Source of the DNA: Halobacteriovoraceae bacterium
GTDB lineage: Bacteria; Bdellovibrionota; Bacteriovoracia; Bacteriovoracales; Bacteriovoracaceae
Assembly (NCBI GenBank): GCA_002713145.1
Contig: PAVS01000016.1
Location: forward strand, 62,001-126,000
Direction: 5' to 3'
Length of the DNA stretch: 64,000 nucleotides
Shown here: positions 16,972 to 24,354 of the stretch, piece after piece
Layout of the letters: the number at the start of each line of letters is the position of its first letter
Numbering within the stretch: the first letter of the stretch is position 1
Translations under genes and position numbers: made by a program
Notes under the pieces: model-generated
Told to the model about the DNA's origin: nothing
What the model saw: the letters and a program-made list of their open reading frames with translations, nothing else
Databases searched by the model: none

Positions 16972-17166
16972 ATGATGAAGTTTTTAATTCTATTACTAGT
17001 AACAGCAAATGTTTGGGCGAATAGCGAATACGCTCAGAGTGACTTAAATCTCGACTCAGATAACGAAGAAATAATCGTAGAAGATGATAGCATGCCAGTG
17101 TCTGATGAAGTGTATGAAGAAGAAATTACGACTTCAGATTCAAGCGCATCTGACGAAGATTACTAA
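16972..17166 (+). CDS. Small secreted, highly acidic protein
   Basis: AGGAGG at 16961-16966 marks the start at ATG 16972 (or the next ATG at 16975). The 64-residue product has a signal peptide (MMKFLILLLVTANVWA) and a mature part of about 48 residues that is almost entirely Asp, Glu and Ser, with no cysteine and few basic residues. It is probably disordered and could bind calcium or basic surfaces; the family is unknown. It has its own strong terminator just downstream (17186-17213), so it is a single-gene transcript. Small size plus strong ribosome site and terminator suggests high expression. Confidence 0.75.
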   Translation: MMKFLILLLVTANVWANSEYAQSDLNLDSDNEEIIVEDDSMPVSDEVYEEEITTSDSSASDEDY

Positions 17167-17175
17167 AATAAATTT

Positions 17176-17643
17176 TTAACTCAATAAGGTCAGCTTCATG
17201 CTGACCTTTTTTGTCTTCATATTTTCAAAAGCTCTCACACACACTCCCATGGCCATCAACACAATTTGAGCGACCTTGAATTTAAGGGAAAGCCCAGAAA
17301 CCTTTGCAAATAAAAACTGGAATAATCTATACCTCAAAGGAATAATCTTAACTTTATCATCTTCACAAAAGATGACCCTATGAGTGGCCAGCCCAACTAG
17401 TTCAAAATCAAAAGGGGGCGCCAGTTCAGCTTTAGCGTCACCTTTAAAACCTGAGCTTATCACCCGATGAACAAGATGTTTTTTAAAATGAGGCTCTTTA
17501 AAGACAATGATATCCCCCAAGAGAAATAAATCATTTCCTGGTTTCTCCACTCTAACTAAGTCGCCTTGCTGCAGATAGGGGTGCATATCATTATCTGTGA
17601 TTTTAATCAGAAATGTCTGCTCATCAAGCTCTAGGTATTTCAC
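17176..17643 (-). CDS. S24/S26 peptidase-fold protein lacking the catalytic serine
   Basis: The 155-residue protein (GTG start) has the signal-peptidase/LexA-type fold signature: DNDMHPYLQQGDLV, then GDIIVFK and LVHRVIS. In active S26 enzymes the first motif is SMxPTL with a nucleophilic serine; here that position is aspartate (DMHP), so peptidase activity is doubtful. The usual N-terminal membrane helix is absent; a hydrophobic segment near residues 122-140 (FKVAQIVLMAMGVCV) might touch the membrane. Its last codons lie within the terminator of the opposing small-protein gene. It is 6 bases downstream of the secreted-protein gene at 17650. Confidence 0.65.
   Translation of the reverse strand: MKYLELDEQTFLIKITDNDMHPYLQQGDLVRVEKPGNDLFLLGDIIVFKEPHFKKHLVHRVISSGFKGDAKAELAPPFDFELVGLATHRVIFCEDDKVKIIPLRYRLFQFLFAKVSGLSLKFKVAQIVLMAMGVCVRAFENMKTKKVSMKLTLLS
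17186..17213 (+). terminator. Intrinsic terminator of the small acidic protein gene
   Basis: AAGGTCAGC, loop TTCAT, GCTGACCTT followed by TTTT forms a perfect 9-base-pair stem. It starts 19 bases after the stop at 17166 and lies inside the final codons of the convergent S24/S26-like gene. Confidence 0.88.
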
Positions 17644-17649
17644 ACCTTA

Positions 17650-18309
17650 TTAAAGACAAAGAGATTCTAACTTAGCTAAAAGAGCCTGATCACTCTTGTA
17701 TTTCCAAACAACGTTTCCATTGACCAGAGTGAATAAATCACGATTCACACCGCTACAAACTTGATCAGGGAAATGAACTTCAAACTCTCGATTTAAATCT
17801 GCCAGAGGTGAGTACCCCAAAGTAAAACCAAAATCGAGCCAAGTATGATCGGAAGAATAGACATTGATCCCACCCAGATTATTTCTATTCACACTTGGAG
17901 ATTCCTGCATATCGAAGCCAATTGAGTCTATAACTTGAGCATTTTTTGCATCAAAGATCACTTGGTTTCCATTAGGAAGGGTCAAGGTAACGAGGGCATC
18001 CGCTAGCTGATAACTAAAAGGCTGTACTCTTGGGAGGTGTAGAAAAACTCTTGCCCCTGTATGGGTGGCAATAGGCCCTGGTCCAAATGAATTAAAAACC
18101 ATATGCTCACCTAGAGAAGTAAACAAATGGGATCTATAGATAAGATTAGGTTTATATTGTTTTGAGAGAGAGATAAAACATCGCCCTGTGTCTGCAAAAA
18201 TACCCGTTTGAATTTGCGTATTAAAATAAACTTGATTTTTATGAGTACAAATACTCCCGGCAAAACTACTAGAAAGTGACACTAGTAAAACTATGATTGC
18301 AATCTTCAT
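17650..18309 (-). CDS. Secreted protein of unknown function
   Basis: The 219-residue protein has a signal peptide (MKIAIIVLLVSLSSSFA, cleavage before GS). The mature part has six cysteines (SICTHK, GRCFIS, DQVCSG, ESLCL among them), which may form disulfides, and beta-type segments such as ARVFLHLPRVQPFSY and ALVTLTLPNGNQVIF. I recognise no family. A good AGGAGG ribosome site precedes the ATG. It is 6 bases upstream of the S24/S26-like gene, so the two are probably co-transcribed. Confidence 0.7.
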   Translation of the reverse strand: MKIAIIVLLVSLSSSFAGSICTHKNQVYFNTQIQTGIFADTGRCFISLSKQYKPNLIYRSHLFTSLGEHMVFNSFGPGPIATHTGARVFLHLPRVQPFSYQLADALVTLTLPNGNQVIFDAKNAQVIDSIGFDMQESPSVNRNNLGGINVYSSDHTWLDFGFTLGYSPLADLNREFEVHFPDQVCSGVNRDLFTLVNGNVVWKYKSDQALLAKLESLCL

Positions 18310-18345
18310 AAGCTCCTCCTAAAATCTATTGTAAAGGACATGTTT

Positions 18346-19071
18346 ATGAAATGGCTATTATTAAGAGGCCTTGGTCGTCATATTGATCACTGGGGTAAGT
18401 TTGCAGAGGATTTGTCCAACTCCTCAGATCAAGTATTGCGACTCAACTTTCCAGGGATAGAAAAAGGACATCAAGCTCAATCCATGAGTATTGCTGACAT
18501 CACCGATGAATTGAGAGCTGAATTTCTAAAATCTCGCACTCAGGGAGATGATTGGAGCATTTGCGCTATTTCACTAGGAGGAATGGTGGCCATTGATTGG
18601 GCTCACCGCTATCCCCAGGATTTTAAAAATATTGTGACTATCAATAGCTCAGCAACAGGAGCCTCTAAATTCTACCAAAGGCTCAGACCTTACGCGATCA
18701 AAACATTTATTGAACTCATGTTTGAAAAAGATATACGCAAAAGAGAAAAAAAAATTTTAGAACTCACAACGAATATGATTCAGATTGACGAAAAAAGATT
18801 AGATTGGTCTGAAGAAATTGCTCGAAAATATAGCTTAGAAAAAAAACTGGTCCTCAAACAATTAACTGCAGCTGCAAAGTTTAGACTTCCCGGCCACCTC
18901 AATATTCCGCTTTTTGTCTTGGCCAGCAAACATGATCGCTTAGCTTCTTCTCAATGTTCAAAAAATATAGCCAAGCATTTCCATGCCCCATATATTGAAC
19001 ACCCCAATGCCGGCCATGATTTACCGTTGGATGATCCCCAGTGGGTCTTAAATAAATTAGAGAATGTTTAG
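18346..19071 (+). CDS. Alpha/beta-hydrolase fold esterase-like protein
   Basis: ATG 18346 is preferred over ATG 18340 because AAAGGA lies 7 bases before it. The 241-residue protein has the hydrolase triad: nucleophile Ser76 in AISLGG, an acid in SKHDRLA and a histidine in NAGHDLPLDDP. The opening LLLRGLGRHIDHWGKF places the oxyanion-hole region. The substrate is not evident; similarity in size and motifs to BioH/esterase-type enzymes is general. It is convergent with, and overlaps by 15 bases, the coiled-coil gene at 19057. Confidence 0.8.
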   Translation: MKWLLLRGLGRHIDHWGKFAEDLSNSSDQVLRLNFPGIEKGHQAQSMSIADITDELRAEFLKSRTQGDDWSICAISLGGMVAIDWAHRYPQDFKNIVTINSSATGASKFYQRLRPYAIKTFIELMFEKDIRKREKKILELTTNMIQIDEKRLDWSEEIARKYSLEKKLVLKQLTAAAKFRLPGHLNIPLFVLASKHDRLASSQCSKNIAKHFHAPYIEHPNAGHDLPLDDPQWVLNKLENV

Positions 19072-19344
19072 TTTTTTCATAAGATGATCTGGAGTCAGAT
19101 CAATTGCTGGTTCAGCTGAGGTATCGGCCCACTTGAGATCTTCTTTCATTTTTACGATCTCTTGTTCCAGTTGAACGATCTTTTCTTCCTGTGCTGATTT
19201 AGCTAATTCCGTTATCTGTGAGAGATGCTTATTATTGATTCTCGTCTCGGCTCTTTGTCCCTTGAGTTGCTCTTTGAGATCTTCTACCGCCTGCAGAAAT
19301 CTTTTGGAATGGGTCACACTTTTTACATACTGATTATCGCTCAT
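19057..19344 (-). CDS. Small coiled-coil protein, unknown function
   Basis: The 95-residue product is one long predicted helix rich in Glu, Lys, Gln and Leu (KRFLQAVEDLKEQLKGQ, EKIVQLEQEIVKMKEDL), with no signal peptide or membrane segment. No clear ribosome site precedes the ATG. Codon choice and the regular heptad pattern support a real gene, though its 3' end overlaps the hydrolase gene by 15 bases. The family is unknown. Confidence 0.62.
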   Translation of the reverse strand: MSDNQYVKSVTHSKRFLQAVEDLKEQLKGQRAETRINNKHLSQITELAKSAQEEKIVQLEQEIVKMKEDLKWADTSAEPAIDLTPDHLMKKLNIL

Positions 19345-19400
19345 ATGAGACTTGTCGTCCTAATTAGCAAAACACCTGAGCAAATTAATCAAAAGACTCG

Positions 19401-20297
19401 TTATTTACATAACTTAGCCGCTTTACTCTCCCTAAGACATTGGGCCTTGAGAGCGGATTTATACTTAACCACTCTTTTGTCCTCATCACTTGTGAGACTA
19501 AAATATGTCATTTTATCTGAATCTTTATCCGCTCGTTTAAAATAAACCTCATCATCGACAATATAAAAATAATGCTCACAGATTTGAGCGGTGCCTGAGC
19601 TGTAGTTTGGATCTTTTACACAAAGTACAGAATGGGAACCTACATGAGCAACTTTATAAGCAAGTACCGCATGGGCCCCGGTGAGTAAACCCTGCACTCC
19701 TACATAAGGCATCTCTCCGCGCTCTACTCTGCTTTTAATCTCATAGAAAGTGTTGAGCTGAGGAGTTTTATAAGTTTGATTTTCTATTTTTCCATTTCCT
19801 GCTCTAAAGCGACTGGATGTTCCTGCAACAATGCCTCTTAAAATGGGGGCGATTTTGGGGTGCTCAGAAAATTCGTACATATTGCTAAAACCTTTAAAGG
19901 TGTGGGTTTTAAAATGTAAAATTTTATTAATCCCCTCTCGATATGTTTGCACACATTCAAGTTGATCTAAATCACAACCAGCAGTGGCATCAAACTGAGC
20001 TAAGTAAATAAGTTTTTGTGTAAGCAGAGCATGACCTCTGCATCTTCCGATTCCTCTAAAGCCAAAGTTCTCAAATGCGAGATAATTAAAATCTTCTTTA
20101 TTTGTTTTTTTAAGTAGATTAATGGAGCAATATTGATTGCATTTAATTAATTTTTTAGGTGTTCCTGTTTTAACTGTTTTCCCAAAGCTGACACTCATTT
20201 TTTTAGCATTGATCGCTCCTGGTTGCGATGAAACAGACCCTTTCTCAAAGGTACAGCCGGCCAGTAAAATGATAATTACGAATTGTAAAATTTTCAT
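19401..20297 (-). CDS. Lipoprotein with papain-like cysteine peptidase motifs
   Basis: Two in-frame ATGs occur; AAAGG directly abuts the first, so the second at 20297 (6-base spacing) is the likely start (298 residues). The signal peptide ends in the lipobox LLAGC. Three spaced motifs resemble a papain/C39-type triad: a cysteine in GRCRGHALLTQ, a histidine in GAHAVLAYKV and an Asp/Asn in VKDPNY. The order Cys-His-Asp/Asn and the HAVLAYKV-DPNY pair are typical of that fold. It may be a surface or periplasmic protease or transglutaminase-like enzyme; this is an inference from motifs alone. Transcribed alone. Confidence 0.6.
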   Translation of the reverse strand: MKILQFVIIILLAGCTFEKGSVSSQPGAINAKKMSVSFGKTVKTGTPKKLIKCNQYCSINLLKKTNKEDFNYLAFENFGFRGIGRCRGHALLTQKLIYLAQFDATAGCDLDQLECVQTYREGINKILHFKTHTFKGFSNMYEFSEHPKIAPILRGIVAGTSSRFRAGNGKIENQTYKTPQLNTFYEIKSRVERGEMPYVGVQGLLTGAHAVLAYKVAHVGSHSVLCVKDPNYSSGTAQICEHYFYIVDDEVYFKRADKDSDKMTYFSLTSDEDKRVVKYKSALKAQCLRESKAAKLCK

Positions 20298-20404
20298 AGT
20301 CATCCTTTAGTTTTACCTCTCTCTAGTGCTCTTTTACTGTGCAAAACACAGTCCATAATCATAGCCTGCAATATTCATAACTTGCAAAAATTATAGAGTG
20401 ACCT

Positions 20405-21724
20405 TTAGCTACTAGCTAAGGCAAAAATGGCACTAGTGACAAGTCCTGTGGCCAAAAATATGATCACTAAATAGCCCATAATATCTTTTAATTCTATTTT
20501 CGCAATACTTAACAAAGGCAGCGCCCAAAAAGGTTGCACCATATTACTCCAAGCATCTCCCCAGGCTATGGCCATCGCCGCCTTAGGAAGGCTCACTCCC
20601 AACTCTTTAGCCGCGGGTAGAATGATGGGCCCTTGAATGACCCATTGTCCACCCCCACTGGGTACAAAAAAATTCACAATCCCAGCACTTATATAGGTGT
20701 AGATCAAAAAGGTTTCGCGACTAGCGAGAGAGACAAAAAACTCACTCAATGCTTGCGCCATACCTGAGCTGGCCATCATCCCCATGATTCCTGCGTAAAA
20801 AGGAAATTGTAATATAATACCTGCACTCTGCTCAACCGAAGTCTTAAAACTGCCGTAAAATTTACTGGGTGAACCATGGAGCAGTATTCCCAGCATTAGG
20901 AAAATAAAAATAATCAGATTAAAGCTTAGGCTTCCACCGGTGAATAGAACCTGAAGAGCATATATCATTCCTAATGCCCCAATGGTAAGACTTAAGAGTG
21001 GGGAGTCCTCTAACTTTTTAGCTCCTTCTTTGGGGGCAAGAGAATCTTTCTTTTCAACTTTCTCCTCTACACTAAAGTTGGCTTGGAGATTTCTCTTATC
21101 TCTGCTGAAAAAATAATTCAACACCAGGAGGGTGAAAATTGTCATAAAGACAATGGAGATATTCATAGAGCTAAATAAGGTCTGACTCAAAGGAAGGGCT
21201 TCACTTTCAATGATCGTTTTCATCTCCTCAGAGGGATTTGTCAGCTTTAGAGGTATAGAACCAGAAAATCCACCATGCCATACTAAAAAGCCTGAATAGC
21301 TAGCCGCGATTAACAGCCCAAAATTAACCTTCTCTACTTTTTTTGCAACCTCAAGAGCAAATAAAGCGGAAACAATTAATCCAAACCCCCAGGATAACAA
21401 ACAGGCAAGACAGCTTACCAGTGTCACTAATAAAACTGCAGAAGTATTATTTGTGGCCAGTCCTGCGGTTTTTGTGAGAGTGGCATGAACCCATTTTGTT
21501 TTTGCAAGGGTAAATCCAAACAAAAGGATCAAAGTCATTTGCATAGAAAAGCTTAACAGATTCCAAAAGCCGTCTCCCCAATATTCGATCATCACCAAGG
21601 GATTTTTTTGTTTAAAAATCACCCCACTTAAAAAAACAAAAAGTGTGAGTAACAGAGAGAAAACATAAGCACTAGGAAGATATTTTTGCGCAAGACTTGT
21701 AAAAAAATCTGTTATTTTATTCAT
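20405..21724 (-). CDS. atoE: Short-chain fatty acid transporter, AtoE family
   Basis: The 439-residue protein is a polytopic membrane protein of the AtoE short-chain fatty-acid permease family: the opening ITDFFTSLAQKYLPSAYVFS, central LVWHGGFSGSIPLKLT and late FFVPSGGGQWVIQGPI are characteristic conserved segments. It should move butyrate or acetoacetate into the cell. It is divergent from the genes for the 3-ketoacid CoA-transferase at 21877, which would activate acetoacetate, so a shared function in ketone-body or short-chain acid use is likely. Confidence 0.92.
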   Translation of the reverse strand: MNKITDFFTSLAQKYLPSAYVFSLLLTLFVFLSGVIFKQKNPLVMIEYWGDGFWNLLSFSMQMTLILLFGFTLAKTKWVHATLTKTAGLATNNTSAVLLVTLVSCLACLLSWGFGLIVSALFALEVAKKVEKVNFGLLIAASYSGFLVWHGGFSGSIPLKLTNPSEEMKTIIESEALPLSQTLFSSMNISIVFMTIFTLLVLNYFFSRDKRNLQANFSVEEKVEKKDSLAPKEGAKKLEDSPLLSLTIGALGMIYALQVLFTGGSLSFNLIIFIFLMLGILLHGSPSKFYGSFKTSVEQSAGIILQFPFYAGIMGMMASSGMAQALSEFFVSLASRETFLIYTYISAGIVNFFVPSGGGQWVIQGPIILPAAKELGVSLPKAAMAIAWGDAWSNMVQPFWALPLLSIAKIELKDIMGYLVIIFLATGLVTSAIFALASS

Positions 21725-21876
21725 CAGAAAAACTCCAAAATTTTAATCTTAAGTTTAATTTAACAATACCCATAAAATAAACACACATTGCACTGCGTAC
21801 TTCTGGCCAAAAGTATTAATTTTCTATAGTCTTAAGCCTGTTTTTTTAACAAATTTCTCACAAAAAGGAAGTATCG

Positions 21877-22578
21877 ATGGCCGGATTGGATAAAGTCGTA
21901 ACATCTTATGATGAAGCGCTGAGTGGCATCTCAAATGATATGTGGATTATGGTGGGAGGTTTTGGCCTCTGTGGTATCCCAGAAGGACTTATTCAAAAAG
22001 TAGCCGATAGTGGCGTCAAGGGTCTGACTTGTGTCTCGAATAATGCAGGTGTCGATGGTTTTGGATTGGGAAAACTTTTAGAAAAAAGACAAATTAAAAC
22101 CATGATTGGATCTTATGTAGGTGAAAATAAACTCTTTGAAGAACTTTTCCTCTCAGGTGAGATGGAAGTTATACTTACTCCCCAAGGAACATTAGCTGAA
22201 AAAATTCGAGCGACCGGTGCAGGTATCCCCGCTTTCTATACGGCCACAGGCTATGGAACAAAAGTCGCTGAAGGAAAAGAGACAAAAGAATATAACGGAA
22301 AAATGTATGTGCTTGAAGAAGCTTATCCCAAAGCTGATTTTGCTCTGGTTCGTGCCTGGAAAGCAGACCGTTACGGAAATTTAATTTTCAGAAAAACCGC
22401 TCGAAATTTTAACTCTATGATTGCAACAGCAGGAAAGATTACCGTCGCAGAAGTGGAAGAGATTGTAGACGTTGGTGAACTAGATCCGGATCAAATTCAT
22501 ATCCCAGGAATTTTTGTTCATAGAGTAATTAAAGGTTCATTTGAAAAACGAATTGAGCAAAGGACGGTGAAGTCATGA
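21877..22578 (+). CDS. scoA: 3-oxoacid CoA-transferase subunit A
   Basis: The 233-residue protein matches the alpha subunit of succinyl-CoA:3-ketoacid CoA-transferase: [29 protein letters not shown] and [17 protein letters not shown] are family signatures. With subunit B it transfers CoA from succinyl-CoA to acetoacetate in the cytoplasm. GGAAG precedes the ATG. It overlaps scoB by 4 bases (ATGA), which couples the two subunits' translation. The AtoE permease is divergent. Confidence 0.95.
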   Translation: MAGLDKVVTSYDEALSGISNDMWIMVGGFGLCGIPEGLIQKVADSGVKGLTCVSNNAGVDGFGLGKLLEKRQIKTMIGSYVGENKLFEELFLSGEMEVILTPQGTLAEKIRATGAGIPAFYTATGYGTKVAEGKETKEYNGKMYVLEEAYPKADFALVRAWKADRYGNLIFRKTARNFNSMIATAGKITVAEVEEIVDVGELDPDQIHIPGIFVHRVIKGSFEKRIEQRTVKS

Positions 22579-23231
22579 GTTTAACTAAAGAACAAATAGC
22601 CCAAAGAATCGCCAAAGAACTTAAAGACGGTTATTACGTAAATTTAGGAATTGGTATTCCAACTCTTGTGGCCAATTATGTACCTAAAGACATAGAGATT
22701 ATGCTTCAGTCAGAAAACGGACTCTTGGGTATGGGAGAATTCCCGACAGAAGAAAATGTCGATGCTGATCTAATCAACGCAGGAAAACAAACGGTAACGG
22801 CAGCACCTGGTGCTGCTTTCTTCGATTCGGCAACAAGCTTTGCTATGATTCGTGGAGGTCATGTTGATCTCACTGTGCTTGGTGCTTTTGAGGTAGACGC
22901 AAAAGGTGATCTGGCTTCTTGGATGATCCCTGGTAAGTTAGTTAAAGGAATGGGCGGGGCCATGGATCTTGTGGCCGGAGCAGAAAATATTATTGTGGCC
23001 ATGACTCATGCTAATAAACATGGGGAATCTAAAATATTAAATCAATGCTCTCTTCCCCTTACCGGAGTGAATTGTGTGCAAATGGTGGTGACGGACTTGG
23101 CAGTGATGAAACTGGTCGATGGTGTTTTTCACTTACTTGAGCGCGCACCAGGTGTGAGTGTTGAAGAAATCAAAGAGAAAACACAAGCTCCCTTGAAAGT
23201 TGAAGGTGATGTACCTGAGATGCAATTTTAG
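22575..23231 (+). CDS. scoB: 3-oxoacid CoA-transferase subunit B
   Basis: The 218-residue beta subunit carries the catalytic glutamate in [13 protein letters not shown], which forms the covalent CoA thioester intermediate. [10 protein letters not shown] and [13 protein letters not shown] are further family motifs. It overlaps scoA by 4 bases. Its stop shares bases with the stop of the convergent FAD gene (TTAG), leaving no space for an intergenic terminator. Confidence 0.95.
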   Translation: MSLTKEQIAQRIAKELKDGYYVNLGIGIPTLVANYVPKDIEIMLQSENGLLGMGEFPTEENVDADLINAGKQTVTAAPGAAFFDSATSFAMIRGGHVDLTVLGAFEVDAKGDLASWMIPGKLVKGMGGAMDLVAGAENIIVAMTHANKHGESKILNQCSLPLTGVNCVQMVVTDLAVMKLVDGVFHLLERAPGVSVEEIKEKTQAPLKVEGDVPEMQF

Positions 23232-24259
23232 AGTTCAGAAATTTCTCTTGCCAATTCTTTGGCCGCTAAAAAACTAAAACTAAATCCATTTTTATACAGA
23301 CCACAAACACTAAAAAGTTTGTGGTCATCAATTTTGCCCCAAAAAGGTAAGCGTTTATGACCTTTATGCCTTACTCCACAATGAGCTGAGAAGCTTTCAA
23401 AGATAGGGAGTTCAAAATTTAATTGGGCCGAAACATCATGATAAATTTTTCTCAAAAGATCTTTATCTGCAAGCTCTCTTGATTCTAAATTAAGGGATGT
23501 TGAGCCGATGTGAATTTTATTTTCGGCATGTCTATAAATAAAATGGTATTTCCCTACGGCAAAATTAAAACTCTCCTGCCACTTGGGAAAATGATCTCTT
23601 GCATGACTCAATTCCAAATAATCTCCTACCACCGGTTTGCAATGGTCTAGGTAATAAGCAAAAGATTCGTCTGTATTTGGGGTCAAAAACCGTGTTTGAA
23701 ATCCACAGGCCAAGACCACCATATCTGCCTGATAGTCGCCATTGAGACCATTTAGTGTGTACTCATTTTTATTTAAACTTATCTCTGTTATAAAGTCACT
23801 TTGTACTTGAGCATGAGAATGATCCAAAAGCCACTTTCTTAGCTCTTGAGGATTTATAAAATAAGCAGTATTCGGAACATAAAAAGAGTTCCGTTTTATA
23901 TGCTGGGAGAGAAAAGAATCATTTTGAACTTGCAGAAACTCCGGGTAACGTCGCACCCATTTATCATGATCAAGTTCATTCCAAATTTGATACTCATAGC
24001 CTAAGTCCACCCCCTTAGGACTATGGGTTTGGAAAAAATTTTCAAATTCATCCATTGAATCACAGATCAAATCCCCTAATGAACTCACTCCCCGCTCAGT
24101 TCCTCTTAGACAATTAATAGATGTGGAGTTAAATGAGCACGTGTGATTATGCTTTGCTCCACTGATGATTTTCACTGAAAACTCACGCAAATAAAAAGCA
24201 AGTGCCCAAGCAGCGACCCCATCCCCCACAATTACAATATTTTTTGTTTCTTTTCCCAT
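23228..24259 (-). CDS. FAD-dependent oxidoreductase (DAO/MnmC-domain-like)
   Basis: The 343-residue protein starts with a Rossmann FAD motif (IVIVGDGVAAWALAFYLRE, a GxGxxxxxxA variant of the usual GxGxxG). A second dinucleotide-contact region (ADMVVLACGFQTRFL) and a C-terminal CGVRHKGHKRLPFWG then CGLYKNGFSFS fit the glycine oxidase/D-amino-acid oxidase superfamily and the FAD domain of MnmC. No methyltransferase domain is present, so tRNA modification would need a separate partner. The substrate is unknown. It is convergent with scoB and divergent from tex. Confidence 0.75.
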   Translation of the reverse strand: MGKETKNIVIVGDGVAAWALAFYLREFSVKIISGAKHNHTCSFNSTSINCLRGTERGVSSLGDLICDSMDEFENFFQTHSPKGVDLGYEYQIWNELDHDKWVRRYPEFLQVQNDSFLSQHIKRNSFYVPNTAYFINPQELRKWLLDHSHAQVQSDFITEISLNKNEYTLNGLNGDYQADMVVLACGFQTRFLTPNTDESFAYYLDHCKPVVGDYLELSHARDHFPKWQESFNFAVGKYHFIYRHAENKIHIGSTSLNLESRELADKDLLRKIYHDVSAQLNFELPIFESFSAHCGVRHKGHKRLPFWGKIDDHKLFSVCGLYKNGFSFSFLAAKELAREISEL

Positions 24260-24298
24260 CTAATCTTATTTAAAAACCCAATTCTTTCGTTGTTTCTA

Positions 24299-24326
24299 TT
24301 GATTAATTTTAGTGGTTTCTTATAAA
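24299..24326 (+). promoter_or_regulatory. Candidate sigma-70 promoter of tex
   Basis: TTGATT at 24299-24304, a 16-base spacer and TATAAA at 24321-24326 (5 of 6 to the -10 consensus) precede the tex start. The AAGGAG ribosome site is at 24342-24347, leaving a 20-odd-base leader. Confidence 0.5.
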
Positions 24327-24354
24327 ATTAACAAATTCGAAAAGGAGACAATGA

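Noticed and set aside
19225..19545. Open frame of 106 codons on the plus strand
   Set aside because: Spans the coiled-coil gene and the lipoprotein gene on the opposite strand; no ribosome site and no protein features.
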